A stretch of 64,000 nt of DNA from Acidithiobacillus marinus (GTDB lineage Bacteria > Pseudomonadota > Gammaproteobacteria > Acidithiobacillales > Acidithiobacillaceae): contig NZ_MXAV01000036.1 of NCBI RefSeq assembly GCF_002847505.1, positions 62,001 through 126,000 of the forward strand, given 5' to 3'. The position numbers and the translations under genes were made by a program. Below the pieces are notes generated by a model, which was not told the DNA's origin, made no database searches, and worked only from the letters and a program-made list of their open reading frames with translations. This document shows, piece after piece, positions 40,559-50,029 of the stretch (the stretch's first letter is position 1; every line of letters starts with the position of its first letter).

Positions 40559-41395
40559 TCAGTGCGCGGCGATCTGAGCAGTCACCTCTGCCTTTTGTCC
40601 ATTGATGTTCAATACTTGCAACTGATAAGGACCGGAACTGGTGTTGATGAAGCCGGAACTGCTGACCGGTAGATGCAGCATGGCCTCGGCACCCAGGCCA
40701 GCTTTCAGGCCGAGAATTTTATCGGGCGAGAACTGCTGGTAGGCAAAGTCATTGTGAATGTCCTTGGGATTGAGTCGGGAAAGCTGTTTGCCATCCCAGG
40801 ATTCCACGACCTTGCCATTATAATTCAGCAGGCGGATGGCAATGATGTGAGCCGGAACGGACCCGGTTCCCGCATCAATATACATGTGCACATCTACCCG
40901 ACCATCTGGCAACACCTTTACGTCCGTCATTTTTACATGATGGGCTTTTACCCCGGTAGGATCGCCGTGGAAGGGGGTGATCACCGAGCCACGATAATAG
41001 GAATAGGTAGCAACAATGAAAATAACCGCAATCCAGAACAGGGTCAGGGCCAGTTTTTTGAAAGCGCCATCGGACAAGGGCAAGGGCAGGCTGCCACCCA
41101 GCCAGCGGAACCAGCCCTTTTGCTCCAGCGCCGGGTTGCGTTTCATCATCCAGTTGTCGAAAGCCACCAGATGATTCAAACCGAGAATGGCCCCCGGCAT
41201 GGCGGTCTGAAACTTGTAAGCCATCCAGTGGTCTGCGGGATTGATTTTTTGGGTGCCGTAAATAAAACGACGGGAACCGCCACCCCAGTAAATCCAGCCT
41301 TGCACAAAGCGCACGGCGAGCATGCCGATAGCCAGTATCCTCCAGGAATGCTGGTTGGCAAGATCACTAGCAGCAGATTTCATGGTTGTTGCCAT
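40559..41395 (-). CDS. doxD: Thiosulfate:quinone oxidoreductase DoxD/DoxA fusion, apparently lacking internal helices
   Basis: A 278-residue protein related to the DoxDA-type thiosulfate:quinone oxidoreductase, which oxidises thiosulfate to tetrathionate and reduces quinone. The DoxD part begins ILAIGMLAVRFVQGWIYWGGGSRRFIYG, and the periplasmic DoxA-like part follows from about residue 140. From family knowledge DoxD has four helices, and the fused Acidithiobacillus protein is about 350 residues. Here AMPGAILGLNHLVAF is joined directly to DNWMMKRNPALEQKGWFRWLGG, which in relatives are separated by about 75 residues with two or three helices. This looks like an in-frame internal deletion. It follows tetH by 11 nt in one operon. 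Whether the enzyme still works is open. Confidence 0.82.
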   Translation of the reverse strand: MATTMKSAASDLANQHSWRILAIGMLAVRFVQGWIYWGGGSRRFIYGTQKINPADHWMAYKFQTAMPGAILGLNHLVAFDNWMMKRNPALEQKGWFRWLGGSLPLPLSDGAFKKLALTLFWIAVIFIVATYSYYRGSVITPFHGDPTGVKAHHVKMTDVKVLPDGRVDVHMYIDAGTGSVPAHIIAIRLLNYNGKVVESWDGKQLSRLNPKDIHNDFAYQQFSPDKILGLKAGLGAEAMLHLPVSSSGFINTSSGPYQLQVLNINGQKAEVTAQIAAH

Positions 41396-41406
41396 TCAGA
41401 ATTCCT

Positions 41407-42921
41407 TTAAGCCTTGTGGGCGTTGAATTGCGGGTTGACATCTTTGACGGGTACGGCGTTGATCCAGTCCCAGGAGTTTCCAAGGTACATGGTCCCTCCG
41501 ACAATCGTGGGGTTTACAATGCCAAAGCGACCGCCTACATGATATTCGTGGACCAATTGGCCGGTTTTTGGTTGAATCGCATAGATGTCTGGGCCAGTTG
41601 AAATATAAAGCATATTTTCATAATAGGTCGGTGCACCACGGCCTGCGCCTGCCGGGCCAGGATTGGGTACGTGCCAGGTCCACGCGACTTTGCCCGTATG
41701 CAGATTTATGGCTTCATAAGTGGAGGTGACGGGAGAACCGACATACACCATTCCGTGATGAATCATGGGTACGCCACCCTTGAAAGCCGGGATTTTGGGC
41801 CCCCGGCCCATGTTGTCTGTCCACAGAACCTTTCCGGTATTGGCGTTAAAGGCGCGCACCAGGGTTTCCATGGTCGCTTTACCGTTCACTATTTTGGTAT
41901 TGGCCACGGTATCCATGACCACAATTCCGTTATCCACCGCCGGAGAAACATCGCCCATACCGGTGTTCACGGCACCAGGAATTTCACCCTTCCAGAGCAC
42001 CTTACCGTTGTTGACGTTCAAAGCATACAGCCCGGGAATGACCGACATGGAGACATACACATGATTCTTCCAGACGACCGGGCTGGACATGTTGGCGATA
42101 CCACCTACATGGGTTTTCCAGATGGCTTTACCATCCGAGGAGCGTATACGGTAAATATTACCGTCGCCGGTGCTGATAAACAGGGAATGAGCGGCATAGG
42201 CCGGGGTAGGCATGGCATCACCCTGGGTTTTGAAGCTCCAAAGCAGTTGTCCGTCCTTGCGGTCCAGACAGAAAATACCGTTATAACTGATATCCTTACC
42301 GCGCCCTGCTTGTTTGGGGTGTTTGGCATATTCCATGACGTTGGCAAAATTGAAAGACACGCTGCCTGCCGAGAGATAGACCTTGTTGCCAACCACCAAT
42401 GGATTACCCATAAGGGTATTGGCTACCGGGCTACTGCGCCAGATCAACTTGCCGGTCCGGGCATTCACGGCGTAGGCAAACATATCATCACTTTCGGCAT
42501 ATACGACGCCCTTGACCACGGAAACACCCAGGGCATTACCATAAAACTGGGTTTGTACCGGCAAGGCTTCCTTGATGCCATCCACCTTTTCTCCATAAGG
42601 ATGGTTGTCGTTCAGCGGCCAAGCCCGGGCTTCAGGAAAATTCCAGCGAACCCCCTCGCGAATCCAGCTGGGTGCATTGGTCGCTACCGAAAAGCCAGCG
42701 TTATGCTGAGGATTACCATACGCATGGGTCCACTCGGACGGGCCGACCTGATCATTAGCCGGTGCGGCATTTTGTGGCAGGTACAGGGTAGCAAAAGGAC
42801 TTTGAGGATCCAGGGCATTGTGTGCGGGATCCTGGGGCACCTGATTGGTTTGTGCCCAGGCTGCGCTGGACATGAATAAACTGACTGCAGATAATATGGC
42901 TATTTTGCGTAATTTCATCAT
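41407..42921 (-). CDS. tetH: Tetrathionate hydrolase
   Basis: A 504-residue periplasmic tetrathionate hydrolase with a PQQ-type beta-propeller fold. The signal peptide MMKLRKIAILSAVSLFMSSAAWA is clear. Propeller blades repeat as NARTGKLIWRSSP, DRKDGQLLWSFKTQG, SSDGKAIWKTHVGG, NVNNGKVLWKGE and NANTGKVLWTDN. It hydrolyses tetrathionate to thiosulfate, sulfur and sulfate outside the cytoplasm; the thiosulfate can be reoxidised by the downstream DoxD enzyme, which closes the S4-intermediate cycle. The start is ATG 42921 or 42918, with GAGGAG 3-8 nt upstream. Upstream lies a long AT-rich leader with dyads and no regulator genes, in contrast to A. caldus where rsrSR precedes tetH. Confidence 0.95.
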   Translation of the reverse strand: MMKLRKIAILSAVSLFMSSAAWAQTNQVPQDPAHNALDPQSPFATLYLPQNAAPANDQVGPSEWTHAYGNPQHNAGFSVATNAPSWIREGVRWNFPEARAWPLNDNHPYGEKVDGIKEALPVQTQFYGNALGVSVVKGVVYAESDDMFAYAVNARTGKLIWRSSPVANTLMGNPLVVGNKVYLSAGSVSFNFANVMEYAKHPKQAGRGKDISYNGIFCLDRKDGQLLWSFKTQGDAMPTPAYAAHSLFISTGDGNIYRIRSSDGKAIWKTHVGGIANMSSPVVWKNHVYVSMSVIPGLYALNVNNGKVLWKGEIPGAVNTGMGDVSPAVDNGIVVMDTVANTKIVNGKATMETLVRAFNANTGKVLWTDNMGRGPKIPAFKGGVPMIHHGMVYVGSPVTSTYEAINLHTGKVAWTWHVPNPGPAGAGRGAPTYYENMLYISTGPDIYAIQPKTGQLVHEYHVGGRFGIVNPTIVGGTMYLGNSWDWINAVPVKDVNPQFNAHKA

Positions 42922-43199
42922 TTCTCCTCACGCTTTCAAAGCGGAATATTTACAGGAATATATTTCCTCAGTAGATGTTCTAAATAATTAGAAAATTCTA
43001 ATTTAATAATGAATAATTCAGCATCATCATTGAGTTACTGAACCGTAAACCTCTTATTATAAGATAGCAACCAATAAAAATGTAAAAAATTGAAACCATG
43101 TTACATATTCTTACAATTTATTTTATTTTGGATAAATGCAGATATAATTTATTTTGCGCTAAAGTCTGGCTTAATTGATTGCAGATCATACGGGTGCAC
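42922..43199 (-). promoter_or_regulatory. AT-rich tetH leader with two palindromes and a -10 element
   Basis: No gene is seen in this stretch. On the minus strand TATAAT occurs at 43061-43056 with no good -35. Downstream of it are TTAGAAAATTCTAA (42988-43001), preceded by a further TTCTAA at 42979-42984 that makes three alternating half-sites, and AGGAATATATTTCCT (42954-42968). These could be operators controlling tetH. The RsrR site known from A. caldus is not present. Confidence 0.45.
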
Positions 43200-43232
43200 A
43201 AAAAAGCCCCCTTCTTCAAGCAAGAGGGGGGC
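43200..43232 (-). terminator. Rho-independent terminator of htpG
   Basis: On the minus strand GCCCCCCTCTT pairs with AAGAAGGGGGC (one mismatch) and is followed by six T. Confidence 0.88.
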
Positions 43233-43259
43233 GTCATACCGTGTGCAATACAATATCTA

Positions 43260-45155
43260 TCAGTGGGATTGATCCGCCAGAGCCAGCATCAATTGGTTAA
43301 GGCGAGCCACAAAGCCGGCCGGGTCTTCCAGTTGGCCACCCTCAGCCAGAATGGCCTGATCCAGCAGTAGGGAAGACCACTCGGCAAAGCGGGCATCCTC
43401 TTGTTCGATACGTGCCAGCATCGGGTGACCGGGGTTGATTTCCAGGGTCGGCTTGGTACTGGGAATCTCATGGCCAGCCTGTTTGAGGAGTTGCTGCATA
43501 TACAAGGCCATATCTCTTTCACCCAGGACAATGCAGGCCGGCGAGCTGGTCAGACGATGAGAGACCCGTACCGCCTCGACACGATCTCCCAGCGCATTTT
43601 TTATGCGCTCAACTAGGCCTTCGGCCGTTTTTTCGATTTCTTCCTGAGACTTGCGTTCTTCTTCCGTTTCGATGCTGCCCAAATCCAGAGTGCCCTTGGC
43701 AACAGAAGCCAGCGACTTGCCTTCAAACTCCTGCAAATGACTGGTCAGCCATTCATCCACACGATCACTGAGCAGCAATACTTCTATGCCTTTTTTTCGC
43801 AGCAATTCCAATTGGGGGCTGTTTTTGGCGGCAATAAAAGTATCGGCAGTAATGTAATAGATTTTATCCTGACCTTCAGGCATCCGGCCGATATAATCTG
43901 TCAGGGAAACATTTTGGGTTTCGTTGTCGCTGTGGGTACTGGCGAAACGTAATAACCTGGCAATTTGCTCGCGATTAGCAAAATCTTCTCCTGGTCCTTC
44001 TTTGAGGGCGCGCCCGAATTCATTCCAGAAATTTTGATATTTTTCAGGCTCATTTACTGCCATATCCTCCAGCAGACCCAAAACCCGCTTAACCGAGCCC
44101 GAGCGCATTTGATCAATGACGCGATTACCCTGGAGAATTTCGCGGGATACGTTGAGGGGTAGGTCACTGGAATCTATGACGCCCCGCACAAAACGCAAGT
44201 AGCGGGGAAGAATCTGGTGTTCGGTGTCATCCATGATGAACACCCGCTGCACATAGAGCTTGATGCCGTGGGTTTGGTTGGGTTCCCAGAGATCAAAGGG
44301 TGCCTTGCCGGGAATATACAACAAGGACGTATATTCCAGCCGGCCTTCCACCCGGTTGTGGGCCCAGGCCAGAGGCTCGCCATAATCATGGCTGACGTAC
44401 TGATAGAACTCCTTGTACTCGGCATCGCTGATTTCGGATTTGGCGCGTTGCCAGAGCGCCGAGGCTTTGTTGATGGTTTCCCAGGTGTCGCCGGGTTGCT
44501 GATCATCCCCGGTTTTGCGCATCAGGATGGGAAGGGGAACATGGTCAGAGTACTTGTTGATGATGCTGCGCAGGCGCCAGGCATTAAGAAAATCCGAACG
44601 TTCCTCTTCGCGCAGATGAAGGACGATTTCAGTGCCGCGCTCGGGCAGGTCTACCGTTTCGAGGGTGTAGGCACCTGTGCCATCGGACTCCCAGCGCACC
44701 CCATGTTCGGCTTCCATGCCTGCTCTGCGGGTGTTGAGCGTTACCCGATCGGCGACGATGAAAGCGGAATAAAAGCCGACGCCAAATTGGCCAATCAGCT
44801 TGGCATCCTTGCTTTGGTCACCGCTGAGACGTTCAAAAAATTCCTTGGTACCCGATTTGGCAATGGTGCCGATATTGGCAATGACCTCATCGCGATTCAT
44901 ACCGATACCATTGTCACGAATGGACAGCGTCCCATTTTCGGCATCGAAATCGACCTTGACGTTCAACTCGCTGTCACCGGCCATCAGACTGGGATCGGCC
45001 AAGGCTTCAAAGCGCAGCTTGTCGCAGGCATCAGAAGCATTGGAAATCAGCTCGCGCAGGAAAATTTCCTTGTTGGAATAGAGAGAATGAATCATCAAGT
45101 GCAGCAGTTGATTGATTTCCGTTTGAAATTGCAGGGTTTCCTTGTGGGTGGTCAT
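43260..45155 (-). CDS. htpG: Hsp90-family chaperone HtpG
   Basis: A 631-residue Hsp90 homologue. The GHKL ATPase site is visible: [18 protein letters not shown] with the catalytic Glu, the [23 protein letters not shown] box and [10 protein letters not shown]. The middle domain carries the conserved Arg in [14 protein letters not shown], and the C-terminal dimerisation region lacks the eukaryotic MEEVD tail. It folds client proteins under heat or acid stress. The ATG at 45155 has GGAG 6 nt upstream. It is single, between the usp gene (divergent) and its own terminator. Confidence 0.97.
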   Translation of the reverse strand: MTTHKETLQFQTEINQLLHLMIHSLYSNKEIFLRELISNASDACDKLRFEALADPSLMAGDSELNVKVDFDAENGTLSIRDNGIGMNRDEVIANIGTIAKSGTKEFFERLSGDQSKDAKLIGQFGVGFYSAFIVADRVTLNTRRAGMEAEHGVRWESDGTGAYTLETVDLPERGTEIVLHLREEERSDFLNAWRLRSIINKYSDHVPLPILMRKTGDDQQPGDTWETINKASALWQRAKSEISDAEYKEFYQYVSHDYGEPLAWAHNRVEGRLEYTSLLYIPGKAPFDLWEPNQTHGIKLYVQRVFIMDDTEHQILPRYLRFVRGVIDSSDLPLNVSREILQGNRVIDQMRSGSVKRVLGLLEDMAVNEPEKYQNFWNEFGRALKEGPGEDFANREQIARLLRFASTHSDNETQNVSLTDYIGRMPEGQDKIYYITADTFIAAKNSPQLELLRKKGIEVLLLSDRVDEWLTSHLQEFEGKSLASVAKGTLDLGSIETEEERKSQEEIEKTAEGLVERIKNALGDRVEAVRVSHRLTSSPACIVLGERDMALYMQQLLKQAGHEIPSTKPTLEINPGHPMLARIEQEDARFAEWSSLLLDQAILAEGGQLEDPAGFVARLNQLMLALADQSH

Positions 45156-45314
45156 GTTTTCTCCTTCAGAATGATCAGGTATCGTAACGGTTCTTTATCC
45201 AATAGACAGGCTGCAGGTGGGGGCAGTCTCTGGCAGAATCAAGATCCTCGCTCCTCGACAGCTTTGGGGCCATCCTCTAATATTGCAGAAATCCTTCCAC
45301 ATTGCAGGTCGTTT

Positions 45315-45848
45315 ATGTCCGATCAGGTGATATTGACCGCCATCGACGGGTCACAAAATGCCCTGGTGGCTGCTGCGGTGGCTGCCCGGTTCTCCCGATT
45401 GTTGGGGATGCACCTTGGGTTGGTGACAGCTTTACATATTCCTGGTGATCCGCTGGGTTTTGGTGCTGCTTTGTTCTCCAGTGGGCTGACGGACCGCTTG
45501 CTGGCTGAAGCCCGCCTGGAGGCAGAAAGTAATTTGTGCGCAGTGGCTGCACGCATCGCTGAACATTGCGGTATTCCTCTGCCTGAATATTTTCTTCTGG
45601 AAGGTGCTCCGGAGCAGGAGATTCCCCGACTGGTCCAGAGTAATCCGGAGGTCAGCATGGTGGTACTGGGTCAGCGCGGCTTCGGTACGGAAAGCAAGCC
45701 GAAGGGCTTACCGCATCTGCTCGGAGGCCTGGGTGCCAAGCTGAGCCTCACTTTGTCGGTTCCGGTTTTGCTGGTCCCCCCGGATATGAATCTGGACCAG
45801 CTCTGTGCCCCGATCTGTGATACCGATCAGGACAAGGGGGTGCGTTAA
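45315..45848 (+). CDS. UspA-family universal stress protein
   Basis: A 177-residue UspA-fold protein starting VILTAIDGSQNALVAAAVAARF, with the usual middle LEGAPEQEIPRLV and VVLGQRGFG segment that corresponds to the nucleotide loop region, ending near VLLVPP. The first gene of an operon with a sulfite exporter and a TIGR02186 protein, a grouping that also occurs in other proteobacteria. The upstream open frame runs far back against htpG but the start at 45315 fits the family. Confidence 0.8.
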   Translation: MSDQVILTAIDGSQNALVAAAVAARFSRLLGMHLGLVTALHIPGDPLGFGAALFSSGLTDRLLAEARLEAESNLCAVAARIAEHCGIPLPEYFLLEGAPEQEIPRLVQSNPEVSMVVLGQRGFGTESKPKGLPHLLGGLGAKLSLTLSVPVLLVPPDMNLDQLCAPICDTDQDKGVR

Positions 45849-46762
45849 GTGGACGTGTTTCTGCCTATCGCCCACATGGACGTGAATATCTGGTTGATCG
45901 TCAGCTTTGGTCTGGTAGTGGGTTTTCTTTCTGGTTTGACGGGTGTGGGGGGGGGATACTGATTACTCCCTTGCTGATTTTTATAGGAGTGCCGCCGCTG
46001 GTGGCCGTAGGTACGGGGGCTGCACAAATTGTCGGCGGTTCGGCCATCGGTAGTTATGCACACTGGCGCATGGGCAATGTGGATATGCGCATGGCATTTG
46101 TGCTTTTGGCGGGAAGCTGGACGGGGGGACTGCTGGGCGTCCACATCGCCCGGATTCTGGAGGCGGGCGGACACTTCAGTTTGGTGGTGACATTTCTCTA
46201 CGTCGTGCTGCTGGGCTTTATCGGGACTTCCATGCTGATTGAATCGTTGCTGGCCCTCCGCCGCCCGCGTTCGGAAACCCCTAAAAAGTCCCGGAATAAG
46301 GACAAATCGTTTTTACAGCGCCTGCCCGGACAGATGGATTTTCCGGTGTCGGGATTACGCCTGTCCATTTTGACCCCGATTCTGCTGGGTTTCGGCGTGG
46401 GCTTGCTGACCGCGCTGATGGGCGTCGGCGGGGGGTTCGTGATGGTGCCCATCATGCTGTATATGCTGAAAATGCCGACCAAGGTGGTGGTGGGAACCTC
46501 CTTGTTCCAGCTGCTCTTTACGACGGCAGAAGTAGGGATTTTGCAGGCAGGAATGAATCATGCCGTAGATCCCTATCTGGCTTTGGCTTTGGTTTTGGGC
46601 GCTATTTTTGGCACCCAGTTCGGGGCAAGAGCCGGAGCGCATATGCAGGGCGAACATCTGCGTCTGGTGCTGGCCCTGGTCGTTGTGGGGGTGGCTATCA
46701 AAATGGCCCTGGGGCTGTTTATCACCCCAGCCCACATTTTCAGCATGGCGCGCGTAGTGTGA
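45849..46762 (+). pseudogene. tauE: TauE/SafE-type sulfite exporter, frameshifted in a G9 tract
   Basis: Read through one frameshift this encodes about 304 residues of a TauE/SafE membrane permease with 8 helices. It begins at GTG 45849 directly after the usp stop, runs to SFGLVVGFLSGLTGVGGG and then meets a stop. The remaining part from 45957, ILITPLLIFIGVPPLVAVGTGAAQIV, is in another frame, and the two join perfectly if the nine-G tract at 45947-45955 had ten G. The second half repeats the motif as GLLTALMGVGGGFVMVPIM. Such carriers export sulfite or organosulfonates, a plausible need in a sulfur oxidiser. The shift may be a phase-variable tract, a mutation or a sequencing error. Confidence 0.85.
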
Positions 46763-47508
46763 TGGTGTATCTGCGACTGCTGATTCTTGGGCTGACCCTC
46801 GGCTTTGCTCTGCTGGCGCAAGCGGCCACGTCTCCTCTGGTAATGGCTACCAACATCCAAGAGGTGCGGGTGACCAGTGGATTTACTGGGGAAAATGTCT
46901 TGGTTTACGGTGCTATCTCCGGGCCCGGGCAGGTGATCGTGGTGCTGCGCTCACCCGATAGTACCGAGGCCATGCAGAAAAAAACTCGGAGCGGACCTAT
47001 CTGGCTGAATGGCGCCAAGGTCACGGTCACGGGTGCCCCGGGCATTTGGCAGAGGCTATCCTCCGCGCCGGTTCGGGAGCTACTGCCCGAGATGGTATTG
47101 CAACAGCAGGGGCTGACTCGTTCTTCTCTGCTCAGCCATACCCACTTTGCGCCGCAGCCCGAGTCCTTGCATCTTTGGCAGCAAGCCTTTCTGAAACAGA
47201 AAACGCGGCATCAGCAGTATCGGGTGGTGCCGACGGGCGTGAAAATCCGGGAAGGATTATTTACGGCCAGCATACAGTTACCTGCGGCCTTGCCTTTAGG
47301 GCATTATCAATTGACCACCTATCTGGTCCGGCAGCAACAGATCGTTGCTGTGGATAAAGAGCAAATTGATGTCAGGCAGGTAGGGTTTCAAGCCTGGATC
47401 GCCCGTTTTGCCGAACAACATGCTTGGTTGTATGGCGTGGTTTTGACATTTATTCTCGCTGCATTGGGCTTTGGGCTGGGAATTATCATGCGGCGTCGAT
47501 CTGCGTAA
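46762..47508 (+). CDS. TIGR02186-family periplasmic-facing membrane protein
   Basis: A 248-residue protein with an N-terminal signal sequence (LRLLILGLTLGFALLAQAA), a beta-rich extracytoplasmic domain (MATNIQEVRVTSGFTGENVLVYGAI, VIVVLRSPDSTEAMQKK) and a C-terminal membrane helix (LYGVVLTFILAALGFGLGIIM). It matches the conserved hypothetical family TIGR02186, which typically neighbours TauE-type permeases. The function is unknown; a role with sulfite export is suggested only by neighbours. Its ATG overlaps the TGA of the exporter gene. Confidence 0.8.
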   Translation: MVYLRLLILGLTLGFALLAQAATSPLVMATNIQEVRVTSGFTGENVLVYGAISGPGQVIVVLRSPDSTEAMQKKTRSGPIWLNGAKVTVTGAPGIWQRLSSAPVRELLPEMVLQQQGLTRSSLLSHTHFAPQPESLHLWQQAFLKQKTRHQQYRVVPTGVKIREGLFTASIQLPAALPLGHYQLTTYLVRQQQIVAVDKEQIDVRQVGFQAWIARFAEQHAWLYGVVLTFILAALGFGLGIIMRRRSA

Positions 47509-47516
47509 TATTTTCT

Positions 47517-48257
47517 TTAATCATCGACGTGTTTCTGAGCGAGAAAGGCGACGCCATCCAGCACTTGATAAAAATCCCGCGCAAAATAGTCAGGTTGAAT
47601 ATCATTGTAAGACTTTGCGCCTTGATTGGAGTCTATGAAAATGGTTTTCAGTCCGGCTTGCTGGGCGCCATAAATATCCCGATACATATCATTACCTACG
47701 TAAATCGCCTGATGCGGAGCTATTTCCAGTTGTTCGGTGGCCATGTGAAATAATCGAGAGTCTGGTTTGCGATAGCCGTAATCTCCAGAAATAATGCGAA
47801 TATCAAAATACTTTTTGATATTCAGGGCGCGCATTTCAGGGAGGGCGAAGCAGCGTTGGGCATCTGAAATGAGCGCCAGCTGATAGTGCTCCTGCAGGCT
47901 TTTGAGGGTTCTTTTGACACCTTCGTAGCGCTCCAGGCGGGTTCTGGAAATGCCGCGATGCAGGCGTGCGAGTTCTTTGGCGAGCTTTTCCCGACCATTG
48001 ACCGGCTTGCTGTTTTCCTGAATCAGTATGGTATGCCAGATGGCTTCCACATCAATTTCCGGATAGCGTTCAGTCGATTGACGCTTGCGTTCTTTCATGA
48101 CGGCAAAATAACGCTCGCGTACTTCCCGACGATTCATGAAAACCCGATGATACGTCAGATAATGGGAAATTCCCCGATAAATCTCCTCCATATCTTCATT
48201 GGTTTCTATATTGATCAGGGTTCCATACAGATCAAAACAGACAGCGCGTATAGACAT
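47517..48257 (-). CDS. HAD-superfamily hydrolase
   Basis: A 246-residue HAD hydrolase. Motif I is FDLYGTLI with the nucleophile Asp, motif II is ALISDAQ, motif III is YRKPDSRLF with the Lys, and motif IV is IYVGNDMYRDIYGAQQAGL. The Tyr in place of the second Asp in motif I, as in haloacid-dehalogenase relatives, means that substrate type cannot be told. The ATG at 48257 has GGAGG 10 nt upstream, excluding the earlier ORF start. It follows the phosphotransferase gene by 7 nt, and the pair may act on the same phosphorylated metabolite. Confidence 0.85.
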   Translation of the reverse strand: MSIRAVCFDLYGTLINIETNEDMEEIYRGISHYLTYHRVFMNRREVRERYFAVMKERKRQSTERYPEIDVEAIWHTILIQENSKPVNGREKLAKELARLHRGISRTRLERYEGVKRTLKSLQEHYQLALISDAQRCFALPEMRALNIKKYFDIRIISGDYGYRKPDSRLFHMATEQLEIAPHQAIYVGNDMYRDIYGAQQAGLKTIFIDSNQGAKSYNDIQPDYFARDFYQVLDGVAFLAQKHVDD

Positions 48258-48264
48258 AATGAGA

Positions 48265-49263
48265 TTACCTCCGTAGTACTGAAAGAGCGGCATGAACCAG
48301 GGCCTGACTATAACGCCAGTCCAGCCAGGAATTACGGGCAATGCGCAACAGGGTCATGCCCATATAAAAAGGCACTCGGCGGGTAATGGCCGCAAATGCG
48401 GCCTGCCGATCCGGGAAATGGGTGCTGTATTCCCAGAGAAAATGACCGATAAAAGGTTCTGCCTGCGCCGCATGATGGGTATTTCGCAAGAAATGATGAT
48501 GAATTTCTCCGGCAATCATACCCAGATCGTAGGCGCGATCTGCGCGCTTCATGCGTTCGAGATCAATGGCAATGATTTTTCGGGGATCGGCAAATAAAAA
48601 ATTGGATGGGGTCGCGTCTCCATGAATCAACACGTCCTGATCAGACCACATGGAGGAATCGTGCTGCCAGTGCTCCCGATAATGATAGATTTCCCGTAAT
48701 TGGGCATCGCTTATCCGATGGCGACGCTGGAGGCGGGCCATGATTTTATCAAAGTATGCATACTGCTCATTAAATTGAACCCTTTCCGGACCGGCGGTAT
48801 GGTTATGTAGCTTGGCTAGAAACCAGGCGAGATCGGTCAGACGCTCATAGAGTATATGGTCTTTTTTGACAGACTGGTAGTGATCCAGAATTTTCGATAA
48901 CGATTGACCAGGACAATATTCTTCAATAACCAAGCTGTTGATATGCCGAGCAATTCCAAAAGCCCGGGGAATCTGAAAATGGCTTGGATTCAAGCCGATC
49001 TGGCGAAGAAAATGTAAATTCTGCCATTCATTCCAGGCCCGATCCCAGGCATGCTGCGGATCCTTGCCGGGGCGCTGAAAAAACTTGCCAATGACTTTCT
49101 GCCGGGAGTGGCTCTCTTCATAGAGGAAAACCTCATTGGAAGCGGGAAACTGAAAAACCCGAAAATGATGAATGACATTTCCTGACATCAGCTGCGGGAA
49201 AATAATGTCGCACAGGTAGGCAAAAAGCGGATCTTCTGGAGAAAGTCGACCCAGATATTTCAT
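48265..49263 (-). CDS. Aminoglycoside-phosphotransferase-fold small-molecule kinase
   Basis: A 332-residue protein of the APH/choline kinase fold. The catalytic loop is VLIHGDATPSNFLFADPRK and the metal-binding segment IIAIDLERMKRADRAYDLG; an ATP-binding Lys is in KVIGKFFQRPG. The substrate is unknown; real aminoglycoside resistance is unlikely. It forms a tight pair with the HAD hydrolase downstream. The start at 49263 (MKYLGRLS) is chosen because the longer frame from 49341 has no family-like residues. Confidence 0.8.
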   Translation of the reverse strand: MKYLGRLSPEDPLFAYLCDIIFPQLMSGNVIHHFRVFQFPASNEVFLYEESHSRQKVIGKFFQRPGKDPQHAWDRAWNEWQNLHFLRQIGLNPSHFQIPRAFGIARHINSLVIEEYCPGQSLSKILDHYQSVKKDHILYERLTDLAWFLAKLHNHTAGPERVQFNEQYAYFDKIMARLQRRHRISDAQLREIYHYREHWQHDSSMWSDQDVLIHGDATPSNFLFADPRKIIAIDLERMKRADRAYDLGMIAGEIHHHFLRNTHHAAQAEPFIGHFLWEYSTHFPDRQAAFAAITRRVPFYMGMTLLRIARNSWLDWRYSQALVHAALSVLRR

Positions 49264-49294
49264 GACCCCGATTCCATCTGGCAATCTTTGTGCA

Positions 49295-49810
49295 TCATGG
49301 CGGGGGTGCCTGCAGGACCGGATGGAGATCAATACGTACAATCCTCCAACCGGGTTCCAGTCGGCTCAGTGTCGGGGCGATATTGTCTTTGATCTGCTGA
49401 CTCAGAGCATTTTGCGCGGCTGCAGAATGGGCAACCTGATCCAATTGTGGAAACGCCATGAAGGGATTGGCAATCAGGCTGTTGAAAAGATCTTCTGACC
49501 GTGTCAAAGCATGCCAGGGCGCGTGGCCTCGCAGCACAGCTATCGGGTCAATAGTCAAAGCTTTTTCCTTGCCGGATGATGTTTGCACCATCACCCCATA
49601 AGAACCCAGAGAGAGAGTTTTTTCCGCTGTCCGGGAAGTGGGTGCTTTAACAGGAGCAGGTTTTTCTGGAGGCGGTGTGATGGCTTGCAAATGCAGTGGA
49701 ACGATGAGGGCAATAGCAATAGCTACGCCTGTTGCCACCAGCGCTAGTATGAGCAACCAGATCCAGCGATGCTTTCGGGAGGCAACAGACTTTTTTTTGC
49801 GGCGGGCCAA
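49295..49810 (-). CDS. Membrane-anchored periplasmic protein of unknown function
   Basis: A 171-residue protein with a basic cytoplasmic tip (ARRKKKSVASRKHR), one helix (IWLLILALVATGVAIAIALIV), a Pro-rich linker and an extracytoplasmic domain of about 110 residues with no family that I recognise. The start is TTG 49810 with AGGAG 9 nt upstream. It lies 31 nt before the kinase gene on the same strand and may form an operon with it. Confidence 0.6.
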   Translation of the reverse strand: MARRKKKSVASRKHRWIWLLILALVATGVAIAIALIVPLHLQAITPPPEKPAPVKAPTSRTAEKTLSLGSYGVMVQTSSGKEKALTIDPIAVLRGHAPWHALTRSEDLFNSLIANPFMAFPQLDQVAHSAAAQNALSQQIKDNIAPTLSRLEPGWRIVRIDLHPVLQAPPP

Positions 49811-50029
49811 TGTCCATCACTCCTGTATGAGAGGGCACTTGTTCGGGGCCGATATCCATTTTGTATCATGGCCAGTGACCGGAGAACAAATGATTCGCTA
49901 TGGGATGCGGCCAGGGACAAATCAGGCATGCCTGATTTCAGCTGGAGGCGCGGAATTCTATGGTTTGCCTGGCGGCAACCCGTTAAACTCTGGAGCAAAT
50001 CCTTTTTCTGAAGCCGATCCGGGACGAAG

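Noticed and set aside
41671-42879. 402-codon plus-strand open frame
   Set aside because: It is the antisense of tetH, whose propeller repeats and signal peptide identify the real frame.
42922-43199. RsrR-type binding site as in the A. caldus tetH promoter
   Set aside because: The ACACCTGTT-type repeat is not present in the leader.
44217-45314. Long plus-strand open frame continuous with the usp gene
   Set aside because: It is antisense to htpG; UspA homology begins only at 45315.
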